Positions 38,601 to 53,427 of a DNA stretch of 64,000 nucleotides are shown one piece after another (within the stretch, counting starts at the first letter, position 1; each line of letters starts with the position of its first letter). The DNA comes from Lethocerus indicus. Its lineage: Eukaryota > Arthropoda > Insecta > Hemiptera > Belostomatidae. The stretch lies in contig JACDQD010000103.1 in assembly GCA_019843655.1 (NCBI GenBank), positions 5,580,001 to 5,644,000 on the forward strand, read 5' to 3'. Under the pieces are notes generated by a model. The model saw nothing but the letters and a program-made list of their open reading frames with translations. It did no database searches and was not told where the DNA came from. A program made the position numbers and the translations under genes.

Positions 38601-41600
38601 TCTATCGCAAGTGATTATCAGGAAATTTGAAAAATGAAATATACGCTTAGCGCTGTAGCTACTTCCCATATATATGGCCTGTACGCTTCCTCCATCATTT
38701 ATGGACGTCACCACATTCGTTCTACACCTTGAAAACACTTTTTATTTATTTGAATATATTAGACAGAAGTCTAATAACATCGAACAAATTAATAACTTCA
38801 TGAATAACATTCACTGAGTTCAAGCTGAAATTATATATATTGTTCTCTAGTCCTGTTCTAAATGTCAGAAGATAAGAGATGAAAAAACCTTAATAGAAAC
38901 GGATAATATACAGCAAGTGGCAACTCGTAAAACACTTACAATGCATTCAAATGATAATTTTTCATTAAAGAATTGTATTATATGGACTGAACTGAACGGA
39001 ATTCATTATGCAACAATTGAAGGAATTAAAAATCGCTAGTTCAATCGGTTTTTTTTTCAATATGAAAAACCTTGAACTCAAAAACCAAATATGTTCATTA
39101 GTTCTAGGTTTTAGTATCAATGTGCACAAGTAACCAATGTAATGTTTTAGAATCTTGGCAACTGTTTTTCGCCATGGCTTACTTTGTTTTTGCCACCGAG
39201 TCTAGATGTGGATATAATAGCCCCCAAGGAGCTATGCGTTACTCCGAAGAACAAAGTGGGAAACACGAAAAGTGCATTATTGGTTTTGTTTTTTATCTTC
39301 ATTAGATAATAAAAAAAGTCATTTGGACCTACAAGTCGGCGCTCTGAAGAGAATTTGCACGAATATGTAAAACTGAATGAAGCCACTTTAGTATGAATGC
39401 CAATTAAAGAATGGAGGACCGAAATATGGAATAAGGTATGGACAGTATCACTAGTGAAGTGGACCGAAAACTAAAATATTATCCATCAGCTTATAAATGT
39501 ATAAAATATAAGCACGAATATTTGATCTGACTTGATATTTGATACTTATCTATTTCTATTAGCAGAAACATACTGAGCCAAAGATTTAACATTTTTAAAG
39601 AGAGGTAAACAACTCCCCCTTAATTAGCATCCATACGAGTGTTCTCTGATTTGCACTTGGGCTGTTAAATGGTAATGAGAAGGCTATATTTAAACGAGGT
39701 CTATTATTGGAAACTGGTAAATAGCAGCGGGCAGGATTTGTACTTGGCGTTCCTGGAGGGCAAGCCCGAGTAAAAGGGAGCGCCGCTGAACCGAAATGGG
39801 CAAGTCTGTGCCGATAAATCCTCGACCCTTATCTCTTAGGAGCGGAGGGATGGAGCGAGAGAGGGATGGAGGGGGGATCCGACCCTCGAGTTTATACAGC
39901 GGAGTTTGTAAAAGGCGACCAGGTATTATGCCATTGCTCCCAGGCTCGTATCCACCTGCTGGTACCGATTGATACCAACTAACCAGTTTAGTTCCCTTCG
40001 ACAGTTGCCGGAAGTTTATATGATTGACACATTACGAAGAACTTCAGTAGCTTCTTGAATGACGGTGAAGCAACGGAACAACGTACAGTGTCCTATTGAG
40101 GATAAATTCCATATCATCAATTTATGTACAATGGATCTTGTAATAAAATATATTTTATGATACCGACCAGTAGAGAAGACACATAAAATATCTCTACAAT
40201 TGTGACATATCACGTCATAGATGATAGAGAAGAGAATTCGAGTATCTGATATATAATTTCAGATTCAAACTCAATGACATTATAACCCACAGGGAACAGG
40301 GCGTTGGTTTTGCCTAATGGGTTTACACAAATGTGATTCCTAATTTTGCTTAAAAAACTACTCTTCTCATATATCCAGAAGAGTAAAATTGAACTGAAAA
40401 CAAACTTTAGCCTAAGAAAAAATCGCGGAGGCGTGAGGGATTCGATACTGTCATCCCGGCAACGGGCTCTGAATTCATTACCCGGCGACCCGACTGTTTC
40501 GAGGGCTGTTCCCGCCGTCGGGAAGTGGACAATTTAAAATATGAACACGGACAACGGCCGATGAAAGTGTCTGCATAAAGGAAGCAAATTGGATTGGGTG
40601 TAGTTACGGGGAGGGACTAGTGGCGGTATTGATGGAGCGTGACTCAGCCGGAGCCGGTTGCCAGGCCAACAGGTCGCAAATTGCTTCGTCACTTTGCAAA
40701 TCTATAATGGCCAAACTTTCCTCAACCTCTATTAGCCCAGATGTCGAACGCGACAGATTACATCTATTTCAGACTGCTTATCTCGAGCCAGACGGAGGGT
40801 CGCTTCCTCAAATCTTCGCCTCTTTAATTAATGTAATAAGTTTAATTATTTTCAGGAAGGTCCGAGATCCAGATATATACGTTCCCTGTTCCTCTCACGA
40901 AATGTACATTTCTTTACTTTTCGGTCTGCTTGCGTTAACTGTATTTCAATTTAACGCTATTACAGAATTGTGCGTTCATTCTGACGTCCTGAACTATTAA
41001 ACGGCATCAATAAAATTATTTCCCGCTATAATTGAATGAAAATAAATTGACGGTTGACAATGAACAATTCATTTTGGAAGCGGTGAGAGAACCGTGTGAT
41101 TTACAGCCTCCTGTCACGCGTTTGTTCGGCTCCTCGCCACGTCTGTCTGGTACCCTTCTGACCAAGCGTCTGCGCATAGTATATCATTCTGGCTGTAATG
41201 AATAGTTCCTCGGCGCATTGTTCCTAGGAATATAGCATATTATTCCTAGGCATATTTCAATATTAATCGAAATTACTTTTCGTGTGGCCAAGTGGACGAG
41301 AATTTTCTCATTTTCTTCTGGCTTTTGGCAAACATAAAATACTTCGGCAACGTAGTTTCTTTTGAATTAAAAGCAAACAGCATTACTGTGTAACATTCAA
41401 AACTGGCTCATAAGTATATCATTGCATTAAAATTAAAGCGGAGGTGTTCAGAACCATTTTTTATCTTTAGGCATAGGTACCGGTGGGAACAAATATCAAC
41501 CGAAATAATTGTTCAGGTACCAAGAGAGGGGCATTATTTAATGGAGGCGGTTTAAGAAAGACTTTGCAAGTTGAAAAATGAACAACTTCCCGAGTGCACG

Positions 41601-42945
41601 GCCGCCGATGTTGGAGCTTCTTGGGAATTGAAAAATGGATGAAAAGAGGAGTAGCCGGTCGGTATTCACCGCCTCCTGATTAATTCACGAGGGCGGCGGT
41701 CTCGCTTTCAGTCTGCGGGTATATGCCCAGAATGCCACCTGCGCCACAACGTTATCCGTCCAACTCGTAGAATGGAACATTATTGCTTAGACCGGTTGTC
41801 GAGGCTGCCTAGAGCAGTATAAAAGCTGGAACATACAAAACCTATTACGAGATTGCGTATTGAATATGATCTAGGCCGATTTCTGTTAGAAATCGTTTAG
41901 AATTTTTTTAGTAATAGAGCGAGGTATATACCTATGATGGCCCTTTATGTCGCCATGGTAATATATGGTTTTCACAGTGTTTTAGTTTTTCTCAGGACGA
42001 TAAATGAGATTATGTGAGACCTTTTACTTTGCTTTGCAGTACCTGTCTAACAGTAGATTGGTGATTTACGTAGGCATTGTTACTAACAGGTATTGGTCGC
42101 GTTCTCCAATGACAGCAGAGCCGTCTCTAATGAAGAGACCCTGGGTCCCCAATATAGACGTCAGGGTACTATACCGGGGGAAGCTGTAAGTGGTCCCCAC
42201 CCTGGGATTAATGGCCACCAATAAATCAACAAATACTTGGAGTTTATAAGCAATTAAATCTAGCGTTTTGCTCTTAAATACTAATATAAATTCTTATATA
42301 CGCCTTTCGTTCTGTAGAAGCTATTGATTCTACTGTATAAACCAAAGAACTTTTTCCGCTCTAAATTTGGCCTAATCAATAACATCGAGTATGATAATAT
42401 ATAAACACCGTTTGTAAATTAATTTGAATAGAATGAACGCCGGAATTATGGAAAGAACCATTCTGCAATCGAATTTCCTATAGTTTCAGCATGTTACTGA
42501 AGGTAATAAATAATAAGTAACAAGCAGCATATTCATCTTTTAAAATAGTTTACATTCATCTGAAATAATTTTAATACCAACAGTAGTTTGAACTGAAATT
42601 GCAATTGCTCTCAGGTTTGACCTTGCTCAGAGAGCTTTTTTCAATCTTTCTCCCACTTTACCTTCCCGTTGGCATGACGACCGCCTCTGCCCCCATCGAC
42701 ATCAGACTTCGAGTGATCGTTTTTAACTTATTGTACTTTCCTTTAGGGTAAATTGCGCCACGGCCTTGCATCGAAATACTGAATATTCTCTCGGAAATCC
42801 GATTAGCTTTGCCTTCAAATGTTCTCTCATTGAAGCGACCCGAGGAACATTGCTCATTGCGGGGAATACCTGCCACACTTATCCAAATATTTATCGCTAC
42901 AAATGTCTACTAATTTAATACATAAATTAATCACGAGATATATGC
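35676..42945. other. no recognised gene
   Basis: Frames of 83 codons at 36160-36411 and 126 codons at 40620-41000 (both plus) have ordinary composition but no recognised domain. A TATAAAAG at 41818-41825 has no clear initiator or coding exon after it. The perfect inverted repeat at 41223-41250 lies here. Confidence 0.5.
41223..41250. repeat. perfect 10-bp inverted repeat
   Basis: CCTAGGAATA (41223-41232) and TATTCCTAGG (41241-41250) are exact reverse complements around an eight-base loop. Confidence 0.8.
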
Positions 42946-43149
42946 ATCCAGATTTATATGGATGTTATAGCAGCCTTGAAACTAACGCTGGAGGTCCATA
43001 AGCACCATCTCGGACAGTTGTCCAAGAGAATTGAAGAGTCCGGCCTGAATGTCACCGCGGACAGGACGGAATTAGTAAAATCGGAAATTAAGTTTATGGT
43101 ACTTGAAATCACGACCGACGGAATGTGTCCAAACGTGGACAAAATATGA
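42946..43149 (+). pseudogene. degraded retrotransposon reverse-transcriptase fragment (Ty3/gypsy-like)
   Basis: The plus-strand frame through the ATG at 42958 reads IQIYMDVIAA, then HKHHL, then a segment with SGLNV, SEIKF and DGMCP, ending at a TGA at 43147. The order and spacing fit the end of the palm and the thumb-proximal part of a Ty3/gypsy-type reverse transcriptase: catalytic YxDD, a histidine-leucine helix, a GL strand, an E-x-KF block and a G-x-x-P turn. The second catalytic aspartate is replaced by valine (YMDV) and the expected FLG glycine is absent, so it is not functional. Stops follow at once, and no gag, protease, integrase or LTR is visible nearby. The match was recognised by eye, with no database support. 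Confidence 0.5.
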
Positions 43150-44538
43150 ATCATGTGATTTATGCAGTTGGGCACTTTTTTCATCGCTGCGCTACGAACA
43201 GGTAGTAAGTTGTGAAGGTTCATCATTTAATATTCCGTAACATTATAAATTCATTTATAACTTTTGTATAATGCGAGTAAGTGATGTTAAATTATTTGAT
43301 ATAGTTGGGGGTTCAGGAAACGACTAATTTGGCCCGTGATATATAGTGGGCCATGAAGCAACCTAACAAGGGCATCATTATTTGCGTTAGGATTATTATT
43401 GTTCTAAGTTTGTCCCCGTCCCCCGCCCTGCTTTAGTTTGCTATCCTGCGATCAATGTTCCGCCCGGCTGTTGGCTCATCCCCCGACACAAGCCATCAAA
43501 CTATAATGAATGAGACTGTACTACCGAATTATACTACAAAGCGCCAGCCTTTATCGGCATGAATGATCCGGGTAATATAGTGAGGCTACCTTATAAAATA
43601 ATCAATAAGAATTACAGTAATTTTTTGTATATGTCCAGGAATACATTTTCCAATCGTAATAGTGTCTGAAGATCTTCCTCTTAACCGGCAAGCAACCGGG
43701 ATTCTTTCCAACCTCATTTTGATACTTCGTACCAGTATTGCGTAGGGTACGGTGGGCCCACCATAAAACGAGATACCGTAGTCCTTTAACCTTTGACTGC
43801 TATTTAACTAAGTGGTATGAAATCCACGCGTGGGAGTCCAGCCCACCCACGTTAGTTGTTCTCCCAGGGGACGACAACCTTTCTTCTATGTGGCTCCCCC
43901 ACTCTAGTTTTCTGTAATAAATTTTGGTAATTTCAAAATTTTTCGAATCTTTTTTAGTTTCTAGATTCAGGAAGATCACGAGTAAAGGTTATTTGGTGAA
44001 CGTGGGTGGTGCGCTTTAGTTATAGCTCGTGAGCCCATTCCCGGTGTCTGCTCGCTTCCTTGCATAGTAACTCACCCTCGTCTCCACCGAAGACGGAGGG
44101 AACCTCCAAGGGGAACACCAATCCGGGGCACAGTGGATCGCTGGGAAATAAAAACCCTTCCTGCGAATTGTCTGAGTGCTTCAAAGTGCTTTCGCATTAA
44201 CATCAGTCTCCGTACAGAAGGCAATGCACGAAAACTGGGTCTTCTTCAAGCACCCGGTAATGAAATTACCGGCTCTTTCCTCCGAATCGCATCTCGGCGC
44301 GCTAACAGTAATGGAAGACGTCACTGGGTAAGTTTTGAGCGGCTAATTCGTTTATATTGGTTCATGACTTCTTCTTGTGCAACTCACAGTCCACCGTTCG
44401 ACTCCAATCCAATTTATTCGACCTGTATTTTCTATTGAAAACGATCGGGCCGCGTACCGACATTGCCGGTCTAGCGAATTTGAAAACAGGTTGTAAATTT
44501 CCGCGTTCATCCGCCGCCGATCGATGCTAGAAGAGCTG

Positions 44539-44547
44539 TATAAAAGG
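44539..44547 (+). promoter_or_regulatory. orphan TATA-box consensus
   Basis: TATAAAAGG matches the strong TATA consensus and is followed by GC-rich sequence, but no initiator at standard spacing and no recognised coding exon follow. It could be chance or serve a non-coding transcript. Confidence 0.2.
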
Positions 44548-47500
44548 TGGGTGTGGGCCCGGGTTGGGGGGTCGTCAACCCCGCGCACTTCCTCTAGCCA
44601 CTCACCGTGTTGTTAAAATCCTATCGCAATTCCTATTCGCAAATTTCATTCAAAACAGAATATTGCGCTGTAAAATTTTAATGACCGACATTGAAAAAAA
44701 TAGTAAGGACTATCTAATTTCCGGGAATATGCAAAATCGATTCTTATAAACAAGCGAGCGCGCTCAGAACATCATAACCTTATTTATAATATAATTGGCA
44801 GAAATACACTATGAATTTGTTCATTATTTATTATTATATGAAAATTACTAATATATTCAATATACCTGTCACGCGATCAGCGTGATACATATATAGCGCG
44901 AACAGGGTGATTCATCGAGAAACTAATTGCCTCATTAATATACGGACGGTATGTTATTCATGAGGGCGTGGGTGATAACAGTTAGTGACAGTGTAATATC
45001 AGAAAATAGGCAGTAAATAACAGCTGTGATCATATTTTAAACCTAGGGATCGGGACTCTAGTCCTGCACATCTCAGATTGATATAATTTTTTTTATTTTG
45101 TATATTGCACAAAAAACAGTATATAATGTTATACACTCCATCAATTGTTATTCTCTTGTTGATAATAAAACGCGATATTTCTGAATGAGTTTACATAGTT
45201 ACCTATTAAATTCAAACTACAAGTACCTCCGAAGTAATCAACCAAGAGACTTTAGAGAGGGTAGGAATTACTAATTCATTTAGCCTGGCCGGGATGGGAT
45301 GGTCGCTTCTCCGGGCGCTGTGGAGCTTCCTCCAAATTTTCGAAATGTATTCCCCCGCCGCTGGGAAAAAAATCGTAAAGTCCTTCTTGTTATTAAACTA
45401 TTTGGAGAACTGTTAATTTTACGTAGCAGGGCGCAGCTGGGGAAAAAGGCGGGCGTAAAAATGTCAGGAAGTTAATTTAAAAATTCTAGAATATTAAACC
45501 AGAATTTCATTTGGTCCTGATTGTGAGTACTAAGAACATTTACCTCTCTCTGTTCGTCCATTTCGGCAATATATAATTTCGTGCAGTTCGTTATCATTAT
45601 CATTTATTGAAGTTATAATTGGCAAATTTTAATGCGCATTAAATCTAAGGTAAAATCCTATTTAATTTCCTTGTGATACAAAGGTAATTAGAAATTGAAT
45701 ATATGCCTCTATAATCGAATAATTTGAAGGATAAAAAATAAAAAAGGACATTGGGGAACGGCGAGAGGTTCTTGACAGCCTCGACTTAAACGATTATATT
45801 TAATTATCGTTTTCACAGAAATTATTTGATCTGCTAAACATAGCGTGACATGGGATGGTAGGTAAAGCTTTTACCTTTGATCTCAGGCCGCTCTATACTG
45901 CGGGCGACCGGCATTCCATTGTTGGCGAACGGCCAGCGATGGTGTTGTTGGGGGTGGGGGGGTTGTTCTGGTAATAAGGTTTTTGCCAAAAAGGAACGGA
46001 TCGATCGGAGTGCTGCCGGCTTTCAATTGAAATATCGCCCTTTGACGGTTTATACAAACAGTTTTTGCTGAGGTGGGGAACGGGAGCCTTTATCCGGGCA
46101 AGGGAATGCAGTCGCAAAGGGCGGTCGATTTAGTCAGAGAAATCTCTTTAGGCCGTAATGGAACAACCCCTTCCCCCCTACCACTCACAACTCACCCAAC
46201 ACCATTTGCTTCCATTAATTATTCTTTCATTTCTCAATGAGCCCCTGAAAACAATCAGCCAAAACTCTCCACCCAAAAGAGATTGTGTAGTTAATCATTC
46301 CGCTTTTTTGTTTTAGTTTTTTTTTACTTTTTTCACAGAGAAAAACTTCCCTCTCCCGAAATTTCCCCGGGGTAAAATAATGTTGGCGTAAAAGCTTCGT
46401 TAACGTTTCCTCTATATAGGGTCCTTAGGCATTACACGAAGAATGGCTTCTGATTTGTATTGGACCAAATGTACGCCCTCTTATAGTAGATAAATTAATG
46501 TAAGTATAATAAAAACGGGATAAATAAATAAACAACGAAAGTTTGCACCACTAGTAGACCTCAGTAGAGGGATAACCTGAAAAAAAGTTGTTTAGAATAG
46601 TTGCAAGTTCCATGAGCCGTCCACAGCACGTGCATACCAACCGAATAAAACTAAGTCTAGTGATAGTGCTTACTTCGTATAATGTAGTCATTGGAAGCAG
46701 ACACGCGTCATTAACTTATACCCCTATTTATCTGAGACTGAATTTCTTGAATGTTTCAGTGCCGATTACAGTATCGATTGACACTGTAGTGATTCCACAT
46801 GAATTGGGGATCTTTGCCCCGCCAAGCCGAACCGGCTCCAGTCTCCGCGTTCGTTCTCTCATTACTGGTTCGGCAATAAAAGCAATGACGGATGACGGGG
46901 CCGATGGTTCGATCCATCAGTCCCAATCGAGTGGGGTCTAATATTGTTCCGAGGTCGCGTAGAATATTGTTTGCGACGAATTTAATTCAATTTGAGCACA
47001 GATTGGGACCGCAGTGACGTAGTTCGAACGGAGCGGGACGGAATCGACTCCTGTCCAACGGACGGCGAGCACCATAACGGTGTCAATATAGGCCAACGAC
47101 GATTCTAATATATTCTTAGGCGAAATTATCAACAGGTAAACAGTTCGACTTGATAGAAATCGTGTAATTGATATCGTGTAATTAATCTCTCGTTTCTGTA
47201 TTACCGACACGAAATGCCTGGAGTAATAGTGACAAAATCAAACAATTAACCCCATATAAAAATAAAAGGTATAATGCTATAATTTGGCTGATAATTGAAG
47301 ATACTGGGAGGAATTTGTAAGACGCAATCGTTACGCCGTATATTTTCTTATGAACAGTCCGTTTAAACTCGGAAGATGCCTGCCAATCGAAATCTCACCA
47401 CAAGTTCCCTTATGACATTGAAGTCCACTTTCACAGTCTACACTATCGACACTCCTTTTGAAAGCTTTGCTGCATAAAGTCAAGAGGAGGTTGCCGCGTT

Positions 47501-48007
47501 GCTTATTTCATCGCCCTGTCCCATCCGTGGGGGCCTCTCAACTCCTGTCAGACGGAAAAATTCTGGGAGCCCACAAACAAAAGAATGCTCCAGCCACGTA
47601 GCACAGGAAACGCCCCTTTGTTCTTTCCCGACTCGTATTCCGTTTATTCCCGCGGTAGATTTCATCCCAACGCGGCTATTCTTTTTCTATATTCCTTATT
47701 TCATTTCATAATATAAAGACAATGCGGTATTCTGTATGAATAAGAGAAACAGTGTGCAGCAAAACAGAAATAGTAAAGTATCTGTCTGTCACCAATAGTA
47801 ACAGAAAAGTAGTTCGGTTGTCGGATAGCAAATGAAATATACGATAAATATGACTATGTATAATAAGTATAACATGTTTTTATTAAATTCAAATGTAATA
47901 CCGTTTAAATTTTTTTTAGTAAATGAAACCAAATTCGATCCTCCACCTAGAGATAGAACCCCGTATCCAAACCGTTTAAGTGCGTAGCTCTATCATTTAT
48001 CGCCACC

Positions 48008-48063
48008 TCGGAATTCCCCATAAATTGCTCATTATCCCGAACCTACCTCATTATATATGGGCA
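48008..48063 (+). repeat. dispersed 56-bp repeat, copy 2
   Basis: It begins TCGGAATTCCCC (48008-48019) and ends TCATTATATATGGGCA (48048-48063). It is the partner of 11041-11097 in the same orientation, and a short AT microsatellite follows directly (48064-48079). Confidence 0.55.
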
Positions 48064-51000
48064 TATATATATATATATTATAGCGTAAACATAGGTTGAT
48101 TCCACGGTGTCAGGCGAATTTTCATTTCAATTTAACTTATTATTGAACATATTATGTTTTAATCCTCAATGAGAGAAAAAGAATATGAAAAGCAAAATAA
48201 ATGTCATTACTAATCCAGTTTCAAAATCTATGGGTTTGTGAAATATTCTCTAAGCGAGATAAACATCACAAACTATAATGGCCAGGAATGTCCCGGAGTT
48301 CGCAGTGATTCAGCAGCCACGAACCGCCCGAGTAACGTTTTTTACCGGAAGGATTCGGGCACAAAATACGGCCAAGTTTCCATAATATTTTGTCCAGAGA
48401 CCGGCAACTTATTTCCAGGTATGTTTTACCACCAGCTTCGATCGATAAACAACCGGGGATCCTGTGATTCACGCCGCCTCCCGGGGCCACCTCTCGGGGA
48501 GTACCGGCCCATTTTACCTCCACGCCATTTCGTTATTTCTCGATACCGTGCTGATTTGTAATGAATACCATTCCCAATTGAAAGGAATTGAAAGTGGAGT
48601 AAGCATTTTAATAAGTAGCAGACTGACAGTTGAACCATAACCACCGGACAAGGTTGAGACTGGCTGACACTGGAGGGAGGAATGTCGCGCGACGGTGGAA
48701 TGTGCGCTCTGACAGGGTTCGGGAGACACAGAAATGGATGATAAACTGGCGTTAGTTTCTAAATGGATATTAATTAGCCAAGATCAGGCTCTCATCGGCG
48801 GGCTCAATTGTGATTAATCGCCCAACACATGACTCCTAATTGGCGCATAGATATACTGATCATGGGAAGAAATGAAGCAATGAAGGAAACAATTAGCGAT
48901 ATCGATTAATCGAAATAAGATTGATAACAGTTCAAAAGTGATTCCGGATGTCTTATCTGACGACAAACAATGTAAGGCGACGAACTGAATAATTTGTTAT
49001 AACATTTTGAAAATGTATTATTTATTTTTATATTTACCGTTTAAAATAATTACGAATAGGACTAAGAATATTTTCTTACAAATGTACAAAATGATTCATC
49101 AATTAATTTCGTATAAATAAAGCTGTTTATTCGGGGTGAAAATCATTTTCTTTAATGTAAAGTATTAACTATTAAGTATTTACTATTAACTATTAACTCC
49201 CAGTTAAACGTATCAATTTTATTCAATGTTGAGTAATCACTTATTAAAAAATTGTGAAGCCTCAATAACCGAATAAAGAAAAATGTATGTAACATTAGAT
49301 TTCCGTCACCAATTAAAATATTTTCCGTTAACTTGAAAAACCTCGCGTTTATCTCAACGAGCAAGTCACAAAACTTAGAATTATAACTACTTAATATTAT
49401 ATAACACATGATATTCCCTATCTACACTCGCCCGTTTCTAACGAATCCCCTAAAAAATAACCTTTAACTAGTTTGTTCCATTTGTTATTATAAAAAAAAA
49501 TTAAGCCTTTCGTGTGATACTAACTATCGCCCGAGGGGCAGAGTTAGGGAAATTATTCAGATATTCACGTTGATAACAAGCCATCACCTGATTTAACTAG
49601 TCTGGTATAGAAATATTTCACTCTTTTACTGTACTCAACGCTTTTCTTGATTAACGCTTTTCCGTGAATTTAAAGTTCAGATTGGACGGCTATTTAGCTG
49701 TCTGGGGGAGACCGCCGGGTGACAGGACGGTGGACCGATCGTTAGTTCGCCGAACCCGCCGCCCGCCCACACACCGACCGCTGGGCTCAGTTCAATTTGA
49801 ACAGAATATCAAAAGCGTTTATCAATTTCCAAATAACTTTTCCTAGCTGCAGAGATGAACAATTAATAGAAATGGAAATGTTTATTATTCAAACTGAAAT
49901 TTAAAAAATACACCAGTGCAACATTGGCGGCTTATCCTATGGCGTTAAGAACCAGTCGCCAGGAACTCTGAAAGCAAAACCTTCACTGATGCCAACCAGA
50001 TGAGAAAATGAACTATAAGAAAAACTATCCTATACGTCGATTCACTGAAGAATAGGGCGTTGTTATTAGGGCCTTTCTCCCCAGTAGGACTTCTATTCCC
50101 GGTGAAGAAGTGAGTATAGAATTTGAAATGAAATGATTGAATTGTACTGACGAATTCAATACCGCTACTCTTGCAATATTCTGGCGCACGGGTATTCGGC
50201 ATGATCGAAGTAAAAAGGATATTCATTTCTGTTTAATTAATATAGATTCTATAGCGCAAAGAAATGCCACGCAGTAAAGAGCAGTCAAGGTAAGGAACCG
50301 AGGGGGCGGAAATGGATTTTTTGGATCGCTAAAGTGGATATCAAAAGAAACTGTCGGGGCAAAATAAAAAGACGTTATTATATACACACCTTTTATGTTC
50401 TATTTTGAATAATAAAGTTTCAGCAACAGAAATATTCTCATTACAAGACCGAACAAAAACGGCACAACCGTAATGGGCGCGGCTGCTAATTAACATTTGA
50501 AAAGAGAGAGGGCCTCCTGTAGCAAAACTTTGCCCACGGAACGCGGATAATCCCTGCGGTCGAATGTTTGTCCCTGCAACCCTTCCACTCATTACTTCGA
50601 GTTGCAATAATTAATTCTTTATCGTGCCGCACTTGTAGCTCCTCGGAGGTGAAACGCCGGAGGATATAATGACGAGGAATAAATTACCGTATTGGAGAAT
50701 AAATTGTGGAGTATATGAGGTTATTCGGCTATATATATTTAAAGAGGTAAAGAGGTAAAACAAAGGATGCATCGCTTTGCGCGCAAGGTGCACTGAAGAT
50801 GAGTCCGCCTAAGCTGTTAACTAGAAAATGAGAAGGGGGGGCACCCATGGTAGGTTCGAATATACTACCAAAAAAAGAAATCTAAAAAAAGCTATCAGTT
50901 GAAAAAACCGCCCAGTGATTAGGTTAGTCGGTCGCTAATGAGCTATACCTTTAATAATTGACACAATATCTCGGTAGGTATTTTCAACTATGTTGCGATC

Positions 51001-51282
51001 TAATTACTCACTGATATTCGGTCATGAGCACCGAAATCGTAATTCCCCCCATTAAAAACACACATTGATATATACATATATTATGTGTATATATCTGTAG
51101 GAGGGTGAAAATATCTAATTGAATACTGGCAAGGAGGGACACGTGACCCACTCTCAACAAATATTGGGGCGGTTTTTGTTTGGGGGCTGGCGGTAGCGGT
51201 CGGTCAGGACAGACCCCACGGGGGTGGGGTTTGCGGATTGGTCTCTCTCTGCCCCCGCGCACCACTAACACGTGCGCACGCG

Positions 51283-51283
<1 letters not shown>

Positions 51284-51323
<40 letters not shown>

Positions 51324-51342
51324 ACACACACACACGACACAC
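51284..51342 (+). repeat. (CA)n microsatellite with CGA interruptions
   Basis: CA units run to 51321, then two interrupted blocks. The sequence on either side is GC-rich. Open frames here encode only TH or CV runs. Confidence 0.95.
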
Positions 51343-53427
51343 ATACGAACAAACCGCCCCCGCCAAGTCTGCCCCTGACCCCGCTCCTCCGGCCAAAATA
51401 CACAGGAGCGCCGACAGCCGGACAACTCTCACAACTCATCCAGTCCCTGTCCAGTCACCGGGTGAACTGCTAGATGAATTTATCCGAATTCACTGGAGAT
51501 AATAGACAAAAAATAATTGCGGCAGTTTCAGGTAGCGACCATGAACTTTACGGTCTCCCTGTTCGAGTCGGGTCAATAGCGACGTCTCGCCCAAGGTACA
51601 CCAACCGACACACACATCTTCAGACACACACATGCAAATTACCTAAAAGCTGAAGATGAATACAATTGGAATAGTTGGATGAATACAGTCACCTAAAAAA
51701 ACAATTATTTTATTTCAGCTAACATGAAAAACTCATGGTAACGTTTCAAAGAGTATACTCTTGTGGGAAAATTACTAATCGTTGTTCTTCCGTGAAACGT
51801 TCGATGTAAACATATTAAAAAGGAGGATATAATACACTTTATAATTCAGATATTTCTCTCATCTCCAAATACAATCTCTCTACCAAATACAATACAGTCA
51901 CCTACTGTAGTGTGATTGATTCGTTTCCCTGTCGTTTTGATAGGAATGTTTTACAGTTCATCTACCATATTTCTGCATGGCCAACATCATTATTATAAAT
52001 TTTCTATCATATCCTTTCGACGAACTAGATGCTGGGGTGGTCTCGTTAAAAAAAATATATTTTAACAATATCTGGTGAGGAGAAAAAATGGAATATAATT
52101 CGAAGCACTGTATGAGATCACACCGAAAATTGTCAACGCTTTACATTCGAATTTAACTTCAGAAGTTTATTTTTCCCGATGAAACACCGCCGGGAGGGTT
52201 TCAGGCAAATCGTTGTATGAACAGGATCCCGCCCGGTAACGAGGCCGGCCATAAAGTTTCCGTTCTTATATCCGACGGGACTGCTGAAAGGGGTAAAATA
52301 AATGAATCGATCCAATTTCTAATAATCGTACAGGATTACGAATTATGCGTACAGATTGCAATCGGCGAAAGCGGTCGGGTTCGATTGGCCCCTAGAATCT
52401 AACGCTGTTTTCGGACCATTTTCTGAGTGGATGAGAATTTCGATTCAAATTTCGAAAAACTGGCCGAACGAAACTCCGGAGCATGTCGAGCGACCACCGG
52501 GGTCAATTGAAGCCTTTGGGGTTTTGCCGTTTAATTGACTAGGCGTGCCCCTATCACCAGTTAATCGATTGTCGTTCAACGTGGAAAGTTACTTTAATTT
52601 TTAGTTAATGGTCTCGTCTTAATGGCTTCACGCGTGAATGTTTCGATTTCAACACTGCCTGGCGTCTGTCTTTCCATATATTAACCGTTCCAAGTGGACG
52701 TCGAATAAGTATTGAAGAAATTGGTATTTGTTCAATATTCCTTTAATATGCCAGTTACAATAAATTGGTTCCATTGGCTGAATTTGATTCGTATGGTATA
52801 GTTAAAATAAGAATGAAACGAATGAATTTTTTTCCTTTAAAATATAAACGATTGATCAAGGTTTTCATAAAGTTGTCATTACTGGAACAGGAAACCGGAA
52901 TACAATATTTCCATTGATGGTATTTTTCGAATACAGCATCACTAAAAACGTCTGAATCCACTGTCTTTTTTCAGAAATGTTTTCTATGGGCCTCAGAAGT
53001 GCCACTTTAACCACAGAAGAGGCCTTTATACGTCCACTAATTGGGTCTCGATTCTCACTGAACGGGACAGGAAAGTTCCGCAGAAATATAAAACCCTCGA
53101 GCTTCGAGGGAATTGCAATTCGACCTGACGATTCTGACTGGGCAAATTTCTGCACGGCCAATCATTTTAAGGACACTCTATCCTTTTCTTTTCTCACTCG
53201 CCTTAAGCTGGGAAACATCCGACTATTTGAAAACTCAAGTAAATAATTTGAGATAAAGAGGATGGACGGAGTAATGGCGATGGAGTTCGCATTTCACTGA
53301 CCGTATCTTAAAAGAGTGATAAGATCAAGTCACGAACAGGACATCAATTGGAATCAATTACGGATTAAAATTGTACGTACTCACGTATGTGCGCGGGAGG
53401 ACAAAAAAAAGCAACGCAGGTTAATGC

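Noticed and set aside
40620..41003. 126-codon plus frame
   Set aside because: It shows no domain, and the hydrophobic stretch near its end is not enough to call a membrane protein.
42662..42720. LPVGMTTASAP reading, similar to a reverse-transcriptase block
   Set aside because: It lies about 98 codons before the YMDV box with a stop between, far more than in reverse transcriptases; the similarity may be chance.
51008..51502. Frames up to 143 codons around the CA repeat
   Set aside because: Length comes from the dinucleotide repeat and low stop density in GC-rich flanks; no domain and several mutually overlapping frames on both strands.
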